Shown here one piece after another: positions 24,428 to 30,719 of a DNA stretch of 45,879 nt. The number at the start of each line of letters is the position of its first letter. Position 1 is the stretch's first letter. This DNA is from Tyzzerella sp. (GTDB taxonomy: Bacteria > Bacillota > Clostridia > Lachnospirales > Lachnospiraceae). Position numbers and translations under genes: made by a program. The notes beneath the pieces are model-generated. The model saw nothing but the letters and a program-made list of their open reading frames with translations. It was not told the DNA's origin and ran no database searches. The stretch lies in assembly GCA_017465565.1 (NCBI GenBank), contig JAFTWA010000056.1, forward strand, positions 1-45,879, in the 5' to 3' direction.

Positions 24428-25498
24428 CTATTCTGATTGAGAGAGTTTAAGCAGAAGTTGTGTTTGAGCTTCTTCATGCATTGCTTCTAGTGTATTATTA
24501 ACATTTAACATAGTGTCTGTAATTTGTTTCATCATTGCTATAAAGGTATCAGAGTTTATGTCATCAGCAGTAAGTTGTTTATTTAACTCATTTAATTTTA
24601 AATTAATTTCGTTCATTATGCTTCGAGCAGAAATATCAATACTGTTTTTTTTCTTCCTTTGCTGAATAAGATTATAAAAATCTGGAAATTCCTGTTCTAC
24701 AGCTATTACATTATCGGCTAATTGTACAAGATAATTAGTAAATTCTGTTGAATCGAACAGAATATCTTTTTCTTCTTCTGTGCCATTAAACAATTCATTT
24801 CCATGTATTACAGATTTTAGGGCTTCGGAGGTTTGAAATAATACATGTTCATCTGTTTTTATAAATCTTGTAATTAGTCTGAGACATACTGTAACAATTA
24901 AGAGCAAATCTTTGTCACCAGCCAAAAAATCTAATAAAAGGCGATTTGGTAAAACGTCAGATACATCTTTTTTACCCATAGGAGCTATGACACCTGTTGG
25001 AGCAAAATAGAAATTAACAAGGTCAGCTATACTATATTGTTTACTGCTTTCACCAATATTTGTGCTATAGTTTGTGCTGTTATTTATTTGAGTAGTTGCT
25101 TTATTACTTTTTAAGATATTAAAAAGTTTTATCTCGGATGCACAAATATATTCTTCTGGTAGTCCAGCATCAACAAATGCGGTAGCTAATTTGATGTAAT
25201 TTTCGTTTGAAGTGATTTTCTTGGAATTTAGCATATTACGGAAATTATCATTTGCTTGCTTGTTCTGAGTAGCAATTTTATCATCTTCCTCTGATTTTGA
25301 ATCACTCAATCCAGTAGCTGAATAAAACACATTCATGCTACTATCAATTCCTATGGCAGATGTTGTGAACACTGCTTTAAAAGTATCTCGTATTATGAGA
25401 ATATTGCGTTTCAGATTGTTCACATGGTAAGTATAATGTTTGTTTGAAGGATTTAAATTAATCACTATCAATTTTTGATTTTCTGAATTTCTAATCAT
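24428..25498 (-). CDS. Unknown protein, 356 aa
   Basis: Not recognised. It is soluble, largely alpha-helical in its C-terminal half (heptad-like stretches around IMNEINLKLNELNKQL and MLNVNNTLEAMHEEAQ), with a Ser/Asn-rich segment in the middle (about 130-160). No P-loop, HUH motif or catalytic signature is visible. The start at 25498 is chosen because AGGAGA lies 9 bp upstream. It stands as a single-gene unit with its own terminator and box pair E, next to the candidate origin. A structural or host-interaction protein is conceivable, but nothing shows it. Confidence 0.6.
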   Translation of the reverse strand: MIRNSENQKLIVINLNPSNKHYTYHVNNLKRNILIIRDTFKAVFTTSAIGIDSSMNVFYSATGLSDSKSEEDDKIATQNKQANDNFRNMLNSKKITSNENYIKLATAFVDAGLPEEYICASEIKLFNILKSNKATTQINNSTNYSTNIGESSKQYSIADLVNFYFAPTGVIAPMGKKDVSDVLPNRLLLDFLAGDKDLLLIVTVCLRLITRFIKTDEHVLFQTSEALKSVIHGNELFNGTEEEKDILFDSTEFTNYLVQLADNVIAVEQEFPDFYNLIQQRKKKNSIDISARSIMNEINLKLNELNKQLTADDINSDTFIAMMKQITDTMLNVNNTLEAMHEEAQTQLLLKLSQSE

Positions 25499-25569
25499 TT
25501 GTAAATTTCTCCTTTGCATATTTTTCGCTTTACATATACATTATATCATATCATAAAAAATGTGTTTTA

Positions 25570-25609
25570 CGGATAAATTGTAAAAAGTAAGGGGGATTCT
25601 CGGAGCGAA
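25570..25609 (-). promoter_or_regulatory. Box pair E upstream of the 356-aa gene
   Basis: CGGATAAA at 25570 and CGGAGCGA at 25601 start 31 bp apart. A TATAAT hexamer lies on the coding strand at about 25543-25548, closer to the gene. Confidence 0.62.
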
Positions 25610-25724
25610 AGATTGTTCTAGGAATGTGAGTGTTTGACAAGTTGAGAGAGTAGTAAAACAGAGGGGAGAGGTTCTAAAGCATTGTAAATGGAGAAGTTGT
25701 TCAAGAACTGTTTGATGTTTGATA

Positions 25725-25766
25725 AGTGCGTGGCAATGATAAGCACGCACTAGCCACTTGCGTGGC
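25725..25766. repeat. Two adjacent perfect hairpins in the candidate origin
   Basis: Hairpin 1: AGTGCGTG (25725-25732) pairs with CACGCACT (25744-25751) around an 11-nt loop. Hairpin 2: GCCAC (25753-25757) pairs with GTGGC (25762-25766) around TTGC. The octamer TGCGTGGC is also directly repeated at 25727 and 25759, 32 bp apart. Confidence 0.75.
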
Positions 25767-25777
25767 GTGTGCCATAG

Positions 25778-25856
25778 CCCCATGACAGCTCCGTAACGTA
25801 CTCCAGCTACTCCGTCTGCACTTCGTAGCTTTCTTACGTTACTGCTGTCTGTGGGG
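25778..25856. repeat. Long nested hairpin, candidate replication or transfer origin
   Basis: Four arms nest in order: CCCCA (25778-25782) with TGGGG (25852-25856); GACAGC (25784-25789) with GCTGTC (25844-25849); GTAACGTA (25793-25800) with TACGTTAC (25835-25842); AGCTAC (25805-25810) with GTAGCT (25825-25830). The apical loop is 14 nt (TCCGTCTGCACTTC). All arms pair perfectly and are separated by small internal loops. No gene covers this region (25,499-25,945). Such an extended imperfect palindrome fits a double- or single-strand origin, or an oriT. A structured RNA is the alternative. Confidence 0.72.
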
Positions 25857-25945
25857 GCGTGGGCAAGATTCGGATGTTATAGTGTCCAAGTTTGATATAC
25901 CTCTTTAATTAAATTTGTTTTATGGGATGACCCAGTCTCCTAGCT

Positions 25946-26740
25946 CTAATTGTGGATTTCAAAGCCTGGTATTTCTTCTCCCTGATTGTCCTCTGGGTTG
26001 CCTTCGACTTTTCCTACTTCCCAACCGTCTGCTGAACCAAAACCACTTGATGAGCCAGAGCCTTCGTCGGAGTTGTCTGCTGGTGGGGTGCTTGATTGAT
26101 TGTTACTGCTACTGTTGTTTTTGTTTGAGGATGAACTGTTGTTATTATTTTTATTTGATGAAGATTGATTAGTTTGTTGCTGTGGTTGAGTTGGTTCTGG
26201 TTCAAACTCTATTAAACCTTGTAAGACATCTGTGCCTTCTCCAGTAACAGCTGCTGACCTATTTACAACCTCTGAATAATCACATAAAGCATCATATACT
26301 TCTTTGCCTGTTGCGTTATCTGGTAGGTCTGAAAGTGCTACTGCTAGTATACTGCCTAAGTCCTCTTTTGAAACTCCTTGAAACCATCCATCATTGATTA
26401 AGTATAAAGAATCTATAAATTCTACCGAGTATTCGTAACGTACACCACCACCCTCACTGATACGTTTTAAGTGGGTTGAACCTAGGGTTAAGCATTCTTG
26501 GTTTTCATTCATTGCTGCCCAGGCATCTTCCCATTTGTCTTGACTAGACTGCTCTCCACGGTCTAGGTTGAGTTCTGCACCTTGGTCGAGGTCTTGTTGA
26601 GCTTCCATCTCTTGCTTGATTTTGGTAGCTTCTTGTTTTTCTTTGTTCTTTTGATTGTTATATGTAGTTATAGCTACAATTACTATACCTATAATAAATA
26701 GCGCTGTAATACTTGAAATCATTATGCTTTTCTTTTTCAT
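25946..26740 (-). CDS. Membrane-anchored protein with Ser/Asn-rich tail, 264 aa
   Basis: The N-terminus is KKK followed by one hydrophobic helix (about residues 7-26), giving a signal anchor or uncleaved signal. A charged coiled-coil-like stretch (about 30-65) and a small globular region (about 75-175) follow. The remainder is low-complexity Ser/Asn/Gln/Gly, typical of an exposed linker. No LPXTG is seen. The start is ATG 26740, behind GGAAAGGG; a longer frame with GTG is less likely. It follows the 84-aa gene by 44 bp and shares its Xre-controlled promoter. It may be a surface protein of the element (exclusion, attachment or signalling are guesses). Confidence 0.6.
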   Translation of the reverse strand: MKKKSIMISSITALFIIGIVIVAITTYNNQKNKEKQEATKIKQEMEAQQDLDQGAELNLDRGEQSSQDKWEDAWAAMNENQECLTLGSTHLKRISEGGGVRYEYSVEFIDSLYLINDGWFQGVSKEDLGSILAVALSDLPDNATGKEVYDALCDYSEVVNRSAAVTGEGTDVLQGLIEFEPEPTQPQQQTNQSSSNKNNNNSSSSNKNNSSSNNQSSTPPADNSDEGSGSSSGFGSADGWEVGKVEGNPEDNQGEEIPGFEIHN

Positions 26741-26784
26741 TTCGATAACCCTTTCCACTTAAAAAATATATTATATAGATTATA

Positions 26785-27039
26785 TTACAGAAAAATCTTA
26801 TTTGTAAACCATATAAGATGTTTTACATTTTTAAATCGTTCATATTCTTGAATATCATGTACAATTCTATTCCATATTTCTTGACTTGTTTTTTTATCCA
26901 ATGTTACATCAAGATAGCTAATCTCTTTTAAAAACTGTTCTGTCCATTTGTTTGCAACTTTTGGATGTCTGTTAATAAAATCAATCAATTCTTTTCCATT
27001 TAATTCAGATGATATCCTATCAAATTCTTCAATTGTCAT
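26785..27039 (-). CDS. Unknown protein, 84 aa
   Basis: A small, mostly helical, charged protein without membrane segments. GGAGG lies 6 bp before the ATG. It is the first gene transcribed leftward from the divergent promoter shared with the Xre regulator, so it occupies the position of an early or lytic-side gene in phage-like switches. No family is recognised. Confidence 0.6.
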   Translation of the reverse strand: MTIEEFDRISSELNGKELIDFINRHPKVANKWTEQFLKEISYLDVTLDKKTSQEIWNRIVHDIQEYERFKNVKHLIWFTNKIFL

Positions 27040-27074
27040 GTTCTACCTCCATGCATAGCAAAGTTATTTTTTGA

Positions 27075-27133
27075 ATATTCTAACTCGTGGTGAGTTAAAA
27101 GTCAATATAACCACTTTGTTTATATTAGAATAT
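27075..27133. promoter_or_regulatory. Divergent operator/promoter between xre and the 84-aa gene
   Basis: On the minus strand TTGACT (27100-27105), a 17-bp spacer and TAGAAT (27077-27082) form a strong promoter. The palindrome TAACTC-GTGGT-GAGTTA (27081-27097) fills its spacer. A second inverted pair, ATATTCTAA (27075-27083) and TTAGAATAT (27125-27133), covers the minus -10 and the region in front of xre. This is what an Xre repressor operator should look like. Confidence 0.7.
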
Positions 27134-27149
27134 CCATGAGGTGAAAAAC

Positions 27150-27356
27150 ATGGTATATCCAGAGAGAATACGAGCATTGAGAGAAGATAAAGATTTATCA
27201 CAAAAGCAAATAGCTGATATGCTTGGTGTAGCACAAACAACATACTCACAATACGAGCTTTATAAACGCCCAATGCCGATAGAATATCTCGTGGCATTAT
27301 GTAAATACTACAATGTATCATCAGATTATATACTTGGTTTGTCTGATAAAAAATAG
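27150..27356 (+). CDS. Xre-family helix-turn-helix regulator
   Basis: This 68-aa protein is a single HTH_3 domain: IRALREDKDLSQKQIADMLGVAQTTYSQYE covers the helix-turn-helix, and the ending YYNVSSDYILGLSDK is typical of Cro/CI-type repressors in Firmicute elements. It probably represses its own gene and the divergent 84-aa/264-aa operon through the palindromes in the 110-bp intergenic region. GAGGTGA at 27136-27142 places the start at 27150 rather than at the upstream GTG. It is the only clear plus-strand gene in the element. Confidence 0.9.
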   Translation: MVYPERIRALREDKDLSQKQIADMLGVAQTTYSQYELYKRPMPIEYLVALCKYYNVSSDYILGLSDKK

Positions 27357-27358
27357 CT

Positions 27359-27406
27359 CCTATTAAATGATAAAATTTATTGTTTGATTGGAGTATTTTT
27401 TTGAAA
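27359..27406 (+). terminator. Terminator-like imperfect palindrome after xre
   Basis: CTCC...GGAG arms enclose an A/T-rich imperfect palindrome centred on ATAAAATTTAT and are followed by ATTTTTTT. Confidence 0.6.
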
Positions 27407-27412
27407 AAGTTG

Positions 27413-27441
27413 TTGACACTAAAAACAGTTTATGATATTAT
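27413..27441 (+). promoter_or_regulatory. Strong outward promoter at the element's right end
   Basis: TTGACA (27413-27418), a 17-bp spacer and TATTAT (27436-27441), preceded by AAAAAGTTG as in the stable-RNA promoters at 18454 and 45711. No ORF follows inside the element. The transcript would start with hairpin GTGCT-GAA-AGCAC (27449-27461) and cross the integrase repeats and attachment site. Confidence 0.65.
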
Positions 27442-27465
27442 ACGTCTTGTGCTGAAAGCACAGTA

Positions 27466-27484
27466 TCGGTACGATTTCGGTACG
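27466..27484. repeat. Direct repeats near right end (probable integrase arm sites)
   Basis: TCGGTACG occurs at 27466-27473 and 27477-27484. It is the same octamer as at 18772 and 18781 near the left end. Confidence 0.65.
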
Positions 27485-27555
27485 ATATAGAAAAATGAGT
27501 AGGATGAGATGTTGTTTTCCTCCTATTTATAATGTTTTTTCAAGCGGTTAGGGAA

Positions 27556-27580
27556 TTCGATTCCCATCACCCGCTTTTTT
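27556..27580. repeat. Right attachment repeat (25 bp)
   Basis: This is identical to 18688-18712. Only the 3' part of tRNA-Gly is present here, so this copy is not a functional tRNA gene. Confidence 0.93.
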
Positions 27581-27611
27581 GCTGCAAAAAAATATGTATA
27601 TATCAAACGAA

Positions 27612-27641
27612 GGTGTTATAATAAGTTATAACATCTTTTTT
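27612..27641 (+). terminator. Terminator right of the element, probably the original tRNA-Gly terminator
   Basis: GGTGTTATAA (27612-27621) pairs with TTATAACATC (27626-27635, one G-U pair), then six T. It lies 31 bp beyond the right attachment repeat, where the tRNA unit would have ended before insertion. It could also stop transcripts from the outward promoter at 27413. Confidence 0.75.
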
Positions 27642-27665
27642 ATTTGGAAAATGAGGATTACAAAT

Positions 27666-28634
27666 ATGATTAAAGTAGAATTGCATTGTCACTTGGATGG
27701 TTCTTTAAACATCGACTCCGTGCAAGAGATGTTAAAAGACCAGGGAATGATTTTCACAAAAGAAGAATTAAGGCAGAAACTAGAGGTCCGTCCAGACTGC
27801 ACCAGTTTGACGGAATATTTGGAAAAGTTTGATTTGCCATTATTATGTCTCCAGACAAAAGAAGGCTTGAAAAGAGCCGCCTATGAATTAGTGCGTGATG
27901 TGGCGGCGGAAGATGTGCGATACATTGAGGTGAGATTTGCACCGATGCTTTCGACAGACAAAGGCCTCACTTGTCAGGAAGTGATTGAAAGTGTGGCAGA
28001 AGGTCTTCGGGAAGCGGGACAGAAATATGGTGTATTTGCATCAGCGATTGTATGTGCAATGAGACATCACACTCCAGAGCAAAACATGGAAATGTTCCGC
28101 GTGGCGCGGGAATATCTTGGAAGTGGAGTCTGTGCCCTTGACCTTGCGGGTGACGAGTCAGCATTTCCAACAAGCAGCTTCCGCGAGCTTTTTAGAGAAG
28201 CAAAGAAATGCGGTATGCCATTTACAATCCACTCAGGAGAATGTGGAAGCGTGGAAAACGTTCGCGAAGCGATTGAACTTGGAGCCGGGCGGTTGGGACA
28301 CGGCATCGCTCTGGAGAAAAGCATTGAATTGCAGATGCTATGCAGAAAGCACCGCATTGGAATTGAGATGTGTCCAACCAGCAATCTCCAGACGAAAGCG
28401 GTCAATGATTTGAAGTATTATCCGTTGGAACAGTTTGTGAAAGCGGATATTCCGGTTTCGATTAATACGGATAACCGTACGGTAAGCGGAACGACGATGA
28501 CAAAAGAGATAGAATTGGTAAAAACCAGACTCCATCAGCCGAATGAAATTATCTTGCTGTGCACGAAGAATGCAATTGAGACGGCATTTGCAGAGGACGA
28601 CGTGAAGCATCAGCTATATAAAATGATAAAATAA
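27666..28634 (+). CDS. add: Adenosine deaminase
   Basis: This 322-aa metal-dependent TIM-barrel enzyme deaminates adenosine to inosine in purine salvage. The zinc motif HCH is at residues 7-9. TIHSGE carries the third His and catalytic Glu, RLGHGI the next His, and SINTDNR the metal-binding Asp. All key residues are present. The frame is open upstream across the attachment site, but the ATG at 27666 with GAGG 10 bp before it gives the normal family N-terminus (ELHCHLDGSL). It lies directly right of the integrated element and has no obvious promoter of its own. Confidence 0.93.
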   Translation: MIKVELHCHLDGSLNIDSVQEMLKDQGMIFTKEELRQKLEVRPDCTSLTEYLEKFDLPLLCLQTKEGLKRAAYELVRDVAAEDVRYIEVRFAPMLSTDKGLTCQEVIESVAEGLREAGQKYGVFASAIVCAMRHHTPEQNMEMFRVAREYLGSGVCALDLAGDESAFPTSSFRELFREAKKCGMPFTIHSGECGSVENVREAIELGAGRLGHGIALEKSIELQMLCRKHRIGIEMCPTSNLQTKAVNDLKYYPLEQFVKADIPVSINTDNRTVSGTTMTKEIELVKTRLHQPNEIILLCTKNAIETAFAEDDVKHQLYKMIK

Positions 28635-28661
28635 AAAAGTACTTTTGAGGAGGACTAAGGA

Positions 28662-29147
28662 ATGGAAAAGTTGTCAAAAAGAGCATTGGGGTGTATGTAT
28701 ACGGCGGCAATTATAGCCGGGATTTTTGAGGCGGCAGCAATTGCTGCTGTAAATGTAATCTGGCTAATACCGCATGATGTACAGATAGGAAAAGCTGTTT
28801 CGGTAGTTTTACTGATACTAATTGTACTGAATACGATTATCAGCCCGTATTTCCGTTTTCACAGATACCGCTATAGCATTAATGAGGAATTTATTGATAT
28901 CCGGGAAGGCTACATATTTGTGGAGAGAAACATTGTGCCGCTTGAACGTTTACACAAGATGCAGACACTCCGCGGACCAATCGACCGTATATTCAAGGTT
29001 GCGAAGGTAATAGTAACGACAGCAGGTGGAGATGTGACCTTGCGTTTCCTTGATGAGGAGAAAGCGGATTTTATTGCAGAAAGTTTAGGAAGACGTATCA
29101 ATCAGATTGTAGTGGAACAGAGGGAAGAAAATGCAGAAGAACGTTAG
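28662..29147 (+). CDS. Bacterial PH-domain membrane protein (YdbS-like)
   Basis: This 161-aa protein has two membrane helices (about residues 10-32 and 42-62), followed by a bPH2 domain with YSINEEFIDIREGYIFVERNIVPLERLHKMQTL. It matches YdbS. In Bacillus, ydbS and ydbT form an operon reported to contribute to resistance to the lantibiotic amylolysin. The GAGGAGG RBS is strong. The 3' end overlaps the next gene by 17 bp, so the two proteins are made together and probably form a complex. Confidence 0.82.
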   Translation: MEKLSKRALGCMYTAAIIAGIFEAAAIAAVNVIWLIPHDVQIGKAVSVVLLILIVLNTIISPYFRFHRYRYSINEEFIDIREGYIFVERNIVPLERLHKMQTLRGPIDRIFKVAKVIVTTAGGDVTLRFLDEEKADFIAESLGRRINQIVVEQREENAEER

Positions 29148-30576
29148 ATTTAGAAATCATATTTCGGTTATATTTGAAAATACAATCCGCTCAATTGGTG
29201 TTATTGTCTTTATTTTCATAGGAAATTTCATTACAAGTATGGATGAGATGGAAGATATGGGAGAACACACAACGTACTTAGTCTTAGTGCTTGTTGGATT
29301 TCTTGCAGTTCTTTTAATATGGCAGATTTTCGTCTGGGCGAAGACGTATATAAGCATTCAGGAAAATACACTTATTGTAGAGCGCAATACCCTGAATAAG
29401 AAAAGGAATACAATAGGACTAAAAAATATTTCCAACGTAAATCTGGAGCAGAATCTCTTAGAGATGATTCTTGGAACCTGCAAGGTGAAGCTGGATACCA
29501 ACAGCTTGTCGACGGCGGACCAGACGGATGTAAATATTATTCTGAAGAAAAAAGATGCAGAAGCTTTCAGACAGTTGATTTTGCATGAAACAAATCCAGA
29601 GGCAGAAGCGGAGGAGCAGGCTGCACAAGGGGAACAGAGGAAATTTGTATCAGGAATGGATGATATTGTAATCCATGGGCTCTTCTCGATAAATTTCTTT
29701 TCTTTAATCGTGCTTGTCGGTGTTGTGGCCGGTGCAATAGGAACATTTTCGGAATTGACACTGGAAGATGTGGAAGGAGGCCTTTTTGGAATGCTATTTA
29801 GCATTCTCGTTTCTATCTGGGTTCTGGGCGGCATGCTCTGGAGCGTTGTAAAAGGCTTTGTGAAATACATTGATTTTAAAATAGAGCGGAAGAAGGATAA
29901 GATTTCCCTGAGCTATGGGCTCTTTAAGAAGGTTGCATATTCTATCCCGGTTGACAAGATTAATGCGGTGCGTTTTACACAGACAATGCTTGCGCGTATT
30001 GGGAAACGCTATATGGTAGAGATTATCAATGTTGGAATTGATGATGATGAGAACGAAGCGCAGTTTTTCTTCCTTCCATATGCAAAAAAATCCAAAATAG
30101 AAGAACAAATCAGGATGCTCCTTCCAGAATTTGACGGATGTCTTGAACTTGGGGAAGAAAAGCAGCCGAAATCAATCTGGCTTATCTGGATTCCAAAAGT
30201 AGTGCTTTATTTTGCAGTTATGGGCGTGGTATTTGGAATTATGATGGAATTTATTCCAGAGGCAAAGCTTGTGCTGCTTGCCGCAATTGGAATAATAAGT
30301 GTGCTGGCTCTGATATCGAAAATAGCAGCATTTCTCACGATTGGGACTGCGGTACATAAGCAATTTCTGGAAATTGTAGATGGTTCAATTGGAAGACGTA
30401 TTCTTTTTGTAAAATACGATAAAATACAATATGTCACAGCAAAACAGAATGTACTTGCAAAGAATTTTCGCGTGCAAAAGGGTGAGATATATTTGCTGGC
30501 GGCTATCAAGAATCAGGTGCATAGTCTGCCGTATTTTAGAGAGGAAGAAATGGAGCGGCTGAAAGACTCTCTTTAA
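29131..30576 (+). CDS. Multi-PH-domain membrane protein (YdbT-like)
   Basis: This 481-aa protein pairs with the YdbS-like one. It has three sets of membrane helices, each followed by a bPH2 module. The modules show recurring patterns: ISIQENTLIVERNTLNKKRNTIGLKNISNV, then ISLSYGLFKKVAYSIPVDKINAVRFTQ, then VDGSIGRRILFVKYDKIQYVTAKQN. The repeated architecture is diagnostic of YdbT. The biochemical role is unknown; a membrane-stress or bacteriocin-tolerance role is inferred from Bacillus. Confidence 0.82.
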   Translation: MQKNVRFRNHISVIFENTIRSIGVIVFIFIGNFITSMDEMEDMGEHTTYLVLVLVGFLAVLLIWQIFVWAKTYISIQENTLIVERNTLNKKRNTIGLKNISNVNLEQNLLEMILGTCKVKLDTNSLSTADQTDVNIILKKKDAEAFRQLILHETNPEAEAEEQAAQGEQRKFVSGMDDIVIHGLFSINFFSLIVLVGVVAGAIGTFSELTLEDVEGGLFGMLFSILVSIWVLGGMLWSVVKGFVKYIDFKIERKKDKISLSYGLFKKVAYSIPVDKINAVRFTQTMLARIGKRYMVEIINVGIDDDENEAQFFFLPYAKKSKIEEQIRMLLPEFDGCLELGEEKQPKSIWLIWIPKVVLYFAVMGVVFGIMMEFIPEAKLVLLAAIGIISVLALISKIAAFLTIGTAVHKQFLEIVDGSIGRRILFVKYDKIQYVTAKQNVLAKNFRVQKGEIYLLAAIKNQVHSLPYFREEEMERLKDSL

Positions 30577-30719
30577 TGTCAAAATTTGGTGAAAATTTAG
30601 GCAAAGTATAATTATTGGAAAAAATTTTACGATAAATAACAAAAAAACTACTCGCTTAAGAGGTGCTAACATGGTAGAATAAGAACAGTGTCAAGATAAT
30701 CGTGAAGGGAGATTTATTT
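30577..30719. promoter_or_regulatory. Intergenic region before the GH2 gene with candidate -10 elements
   Basis: A TATAAT at about 30607-30612 and a TAGAAT at 30675-30680 are the best -10 candidates. Neither has a good -35 at 17 bp, which suggests an activator-dependent sugar promoter. No cre-like site was recognised by eye. Confidence 0.35.

Larger units (their letters stand above)
18688..27580. mobile_element. Integrated element with tyrosine integrase and CRESS-type Rep
   Basis: The element is about 8.87 kb, bounded by a 25-bp direct repeat that starts in the tRNA-Gly T-arm. The integrase gene lies next to the left end and reads towards the tRNA. Almost all other genes run on the minus strand; only the Xre regulator near the right end is on plus. 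Recognised modules are integration (integrase), rolling-circle-type replication (HUH-SF3 Rep) and regulation (Xre). No capsid, packaging ATPase, relaxase or type IV secretion gene was recognised. It is best read as an integrated plasmid-like replicon related to bacterial pCRESS elements. A satellite virus or a mobilizable element using Rep as relaxase cannot be excluded. Confidence 0.9.

Noticed and set aside
25541-25783. 80-aa minus-strand ORF over the hairpin region
   Set aside because: It has no RBS, reads through the structured region and box pair E, and its sequence looks like translated non-coding DNA.
18802-27356. Inovirus-type prophage
   Set aside because: No Zot/pI-like morphogenesis ATPase with a P-loop and no short major coat protein were seen; Rep has the SF3 helicase of CRESS-type replicons.
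18802-27356. Complete conjugative element
   Set aside because: No VirB4/VirD4-like ATPase, FtsK-type coupling protein or recognisable relaxase is encoded.
27617-27622. TATAAT as -10 of the adenosine deaminase promoter
   Set aside because: It is part of the stem of a clear rho-independent terminator and has no -35 at the right distance.
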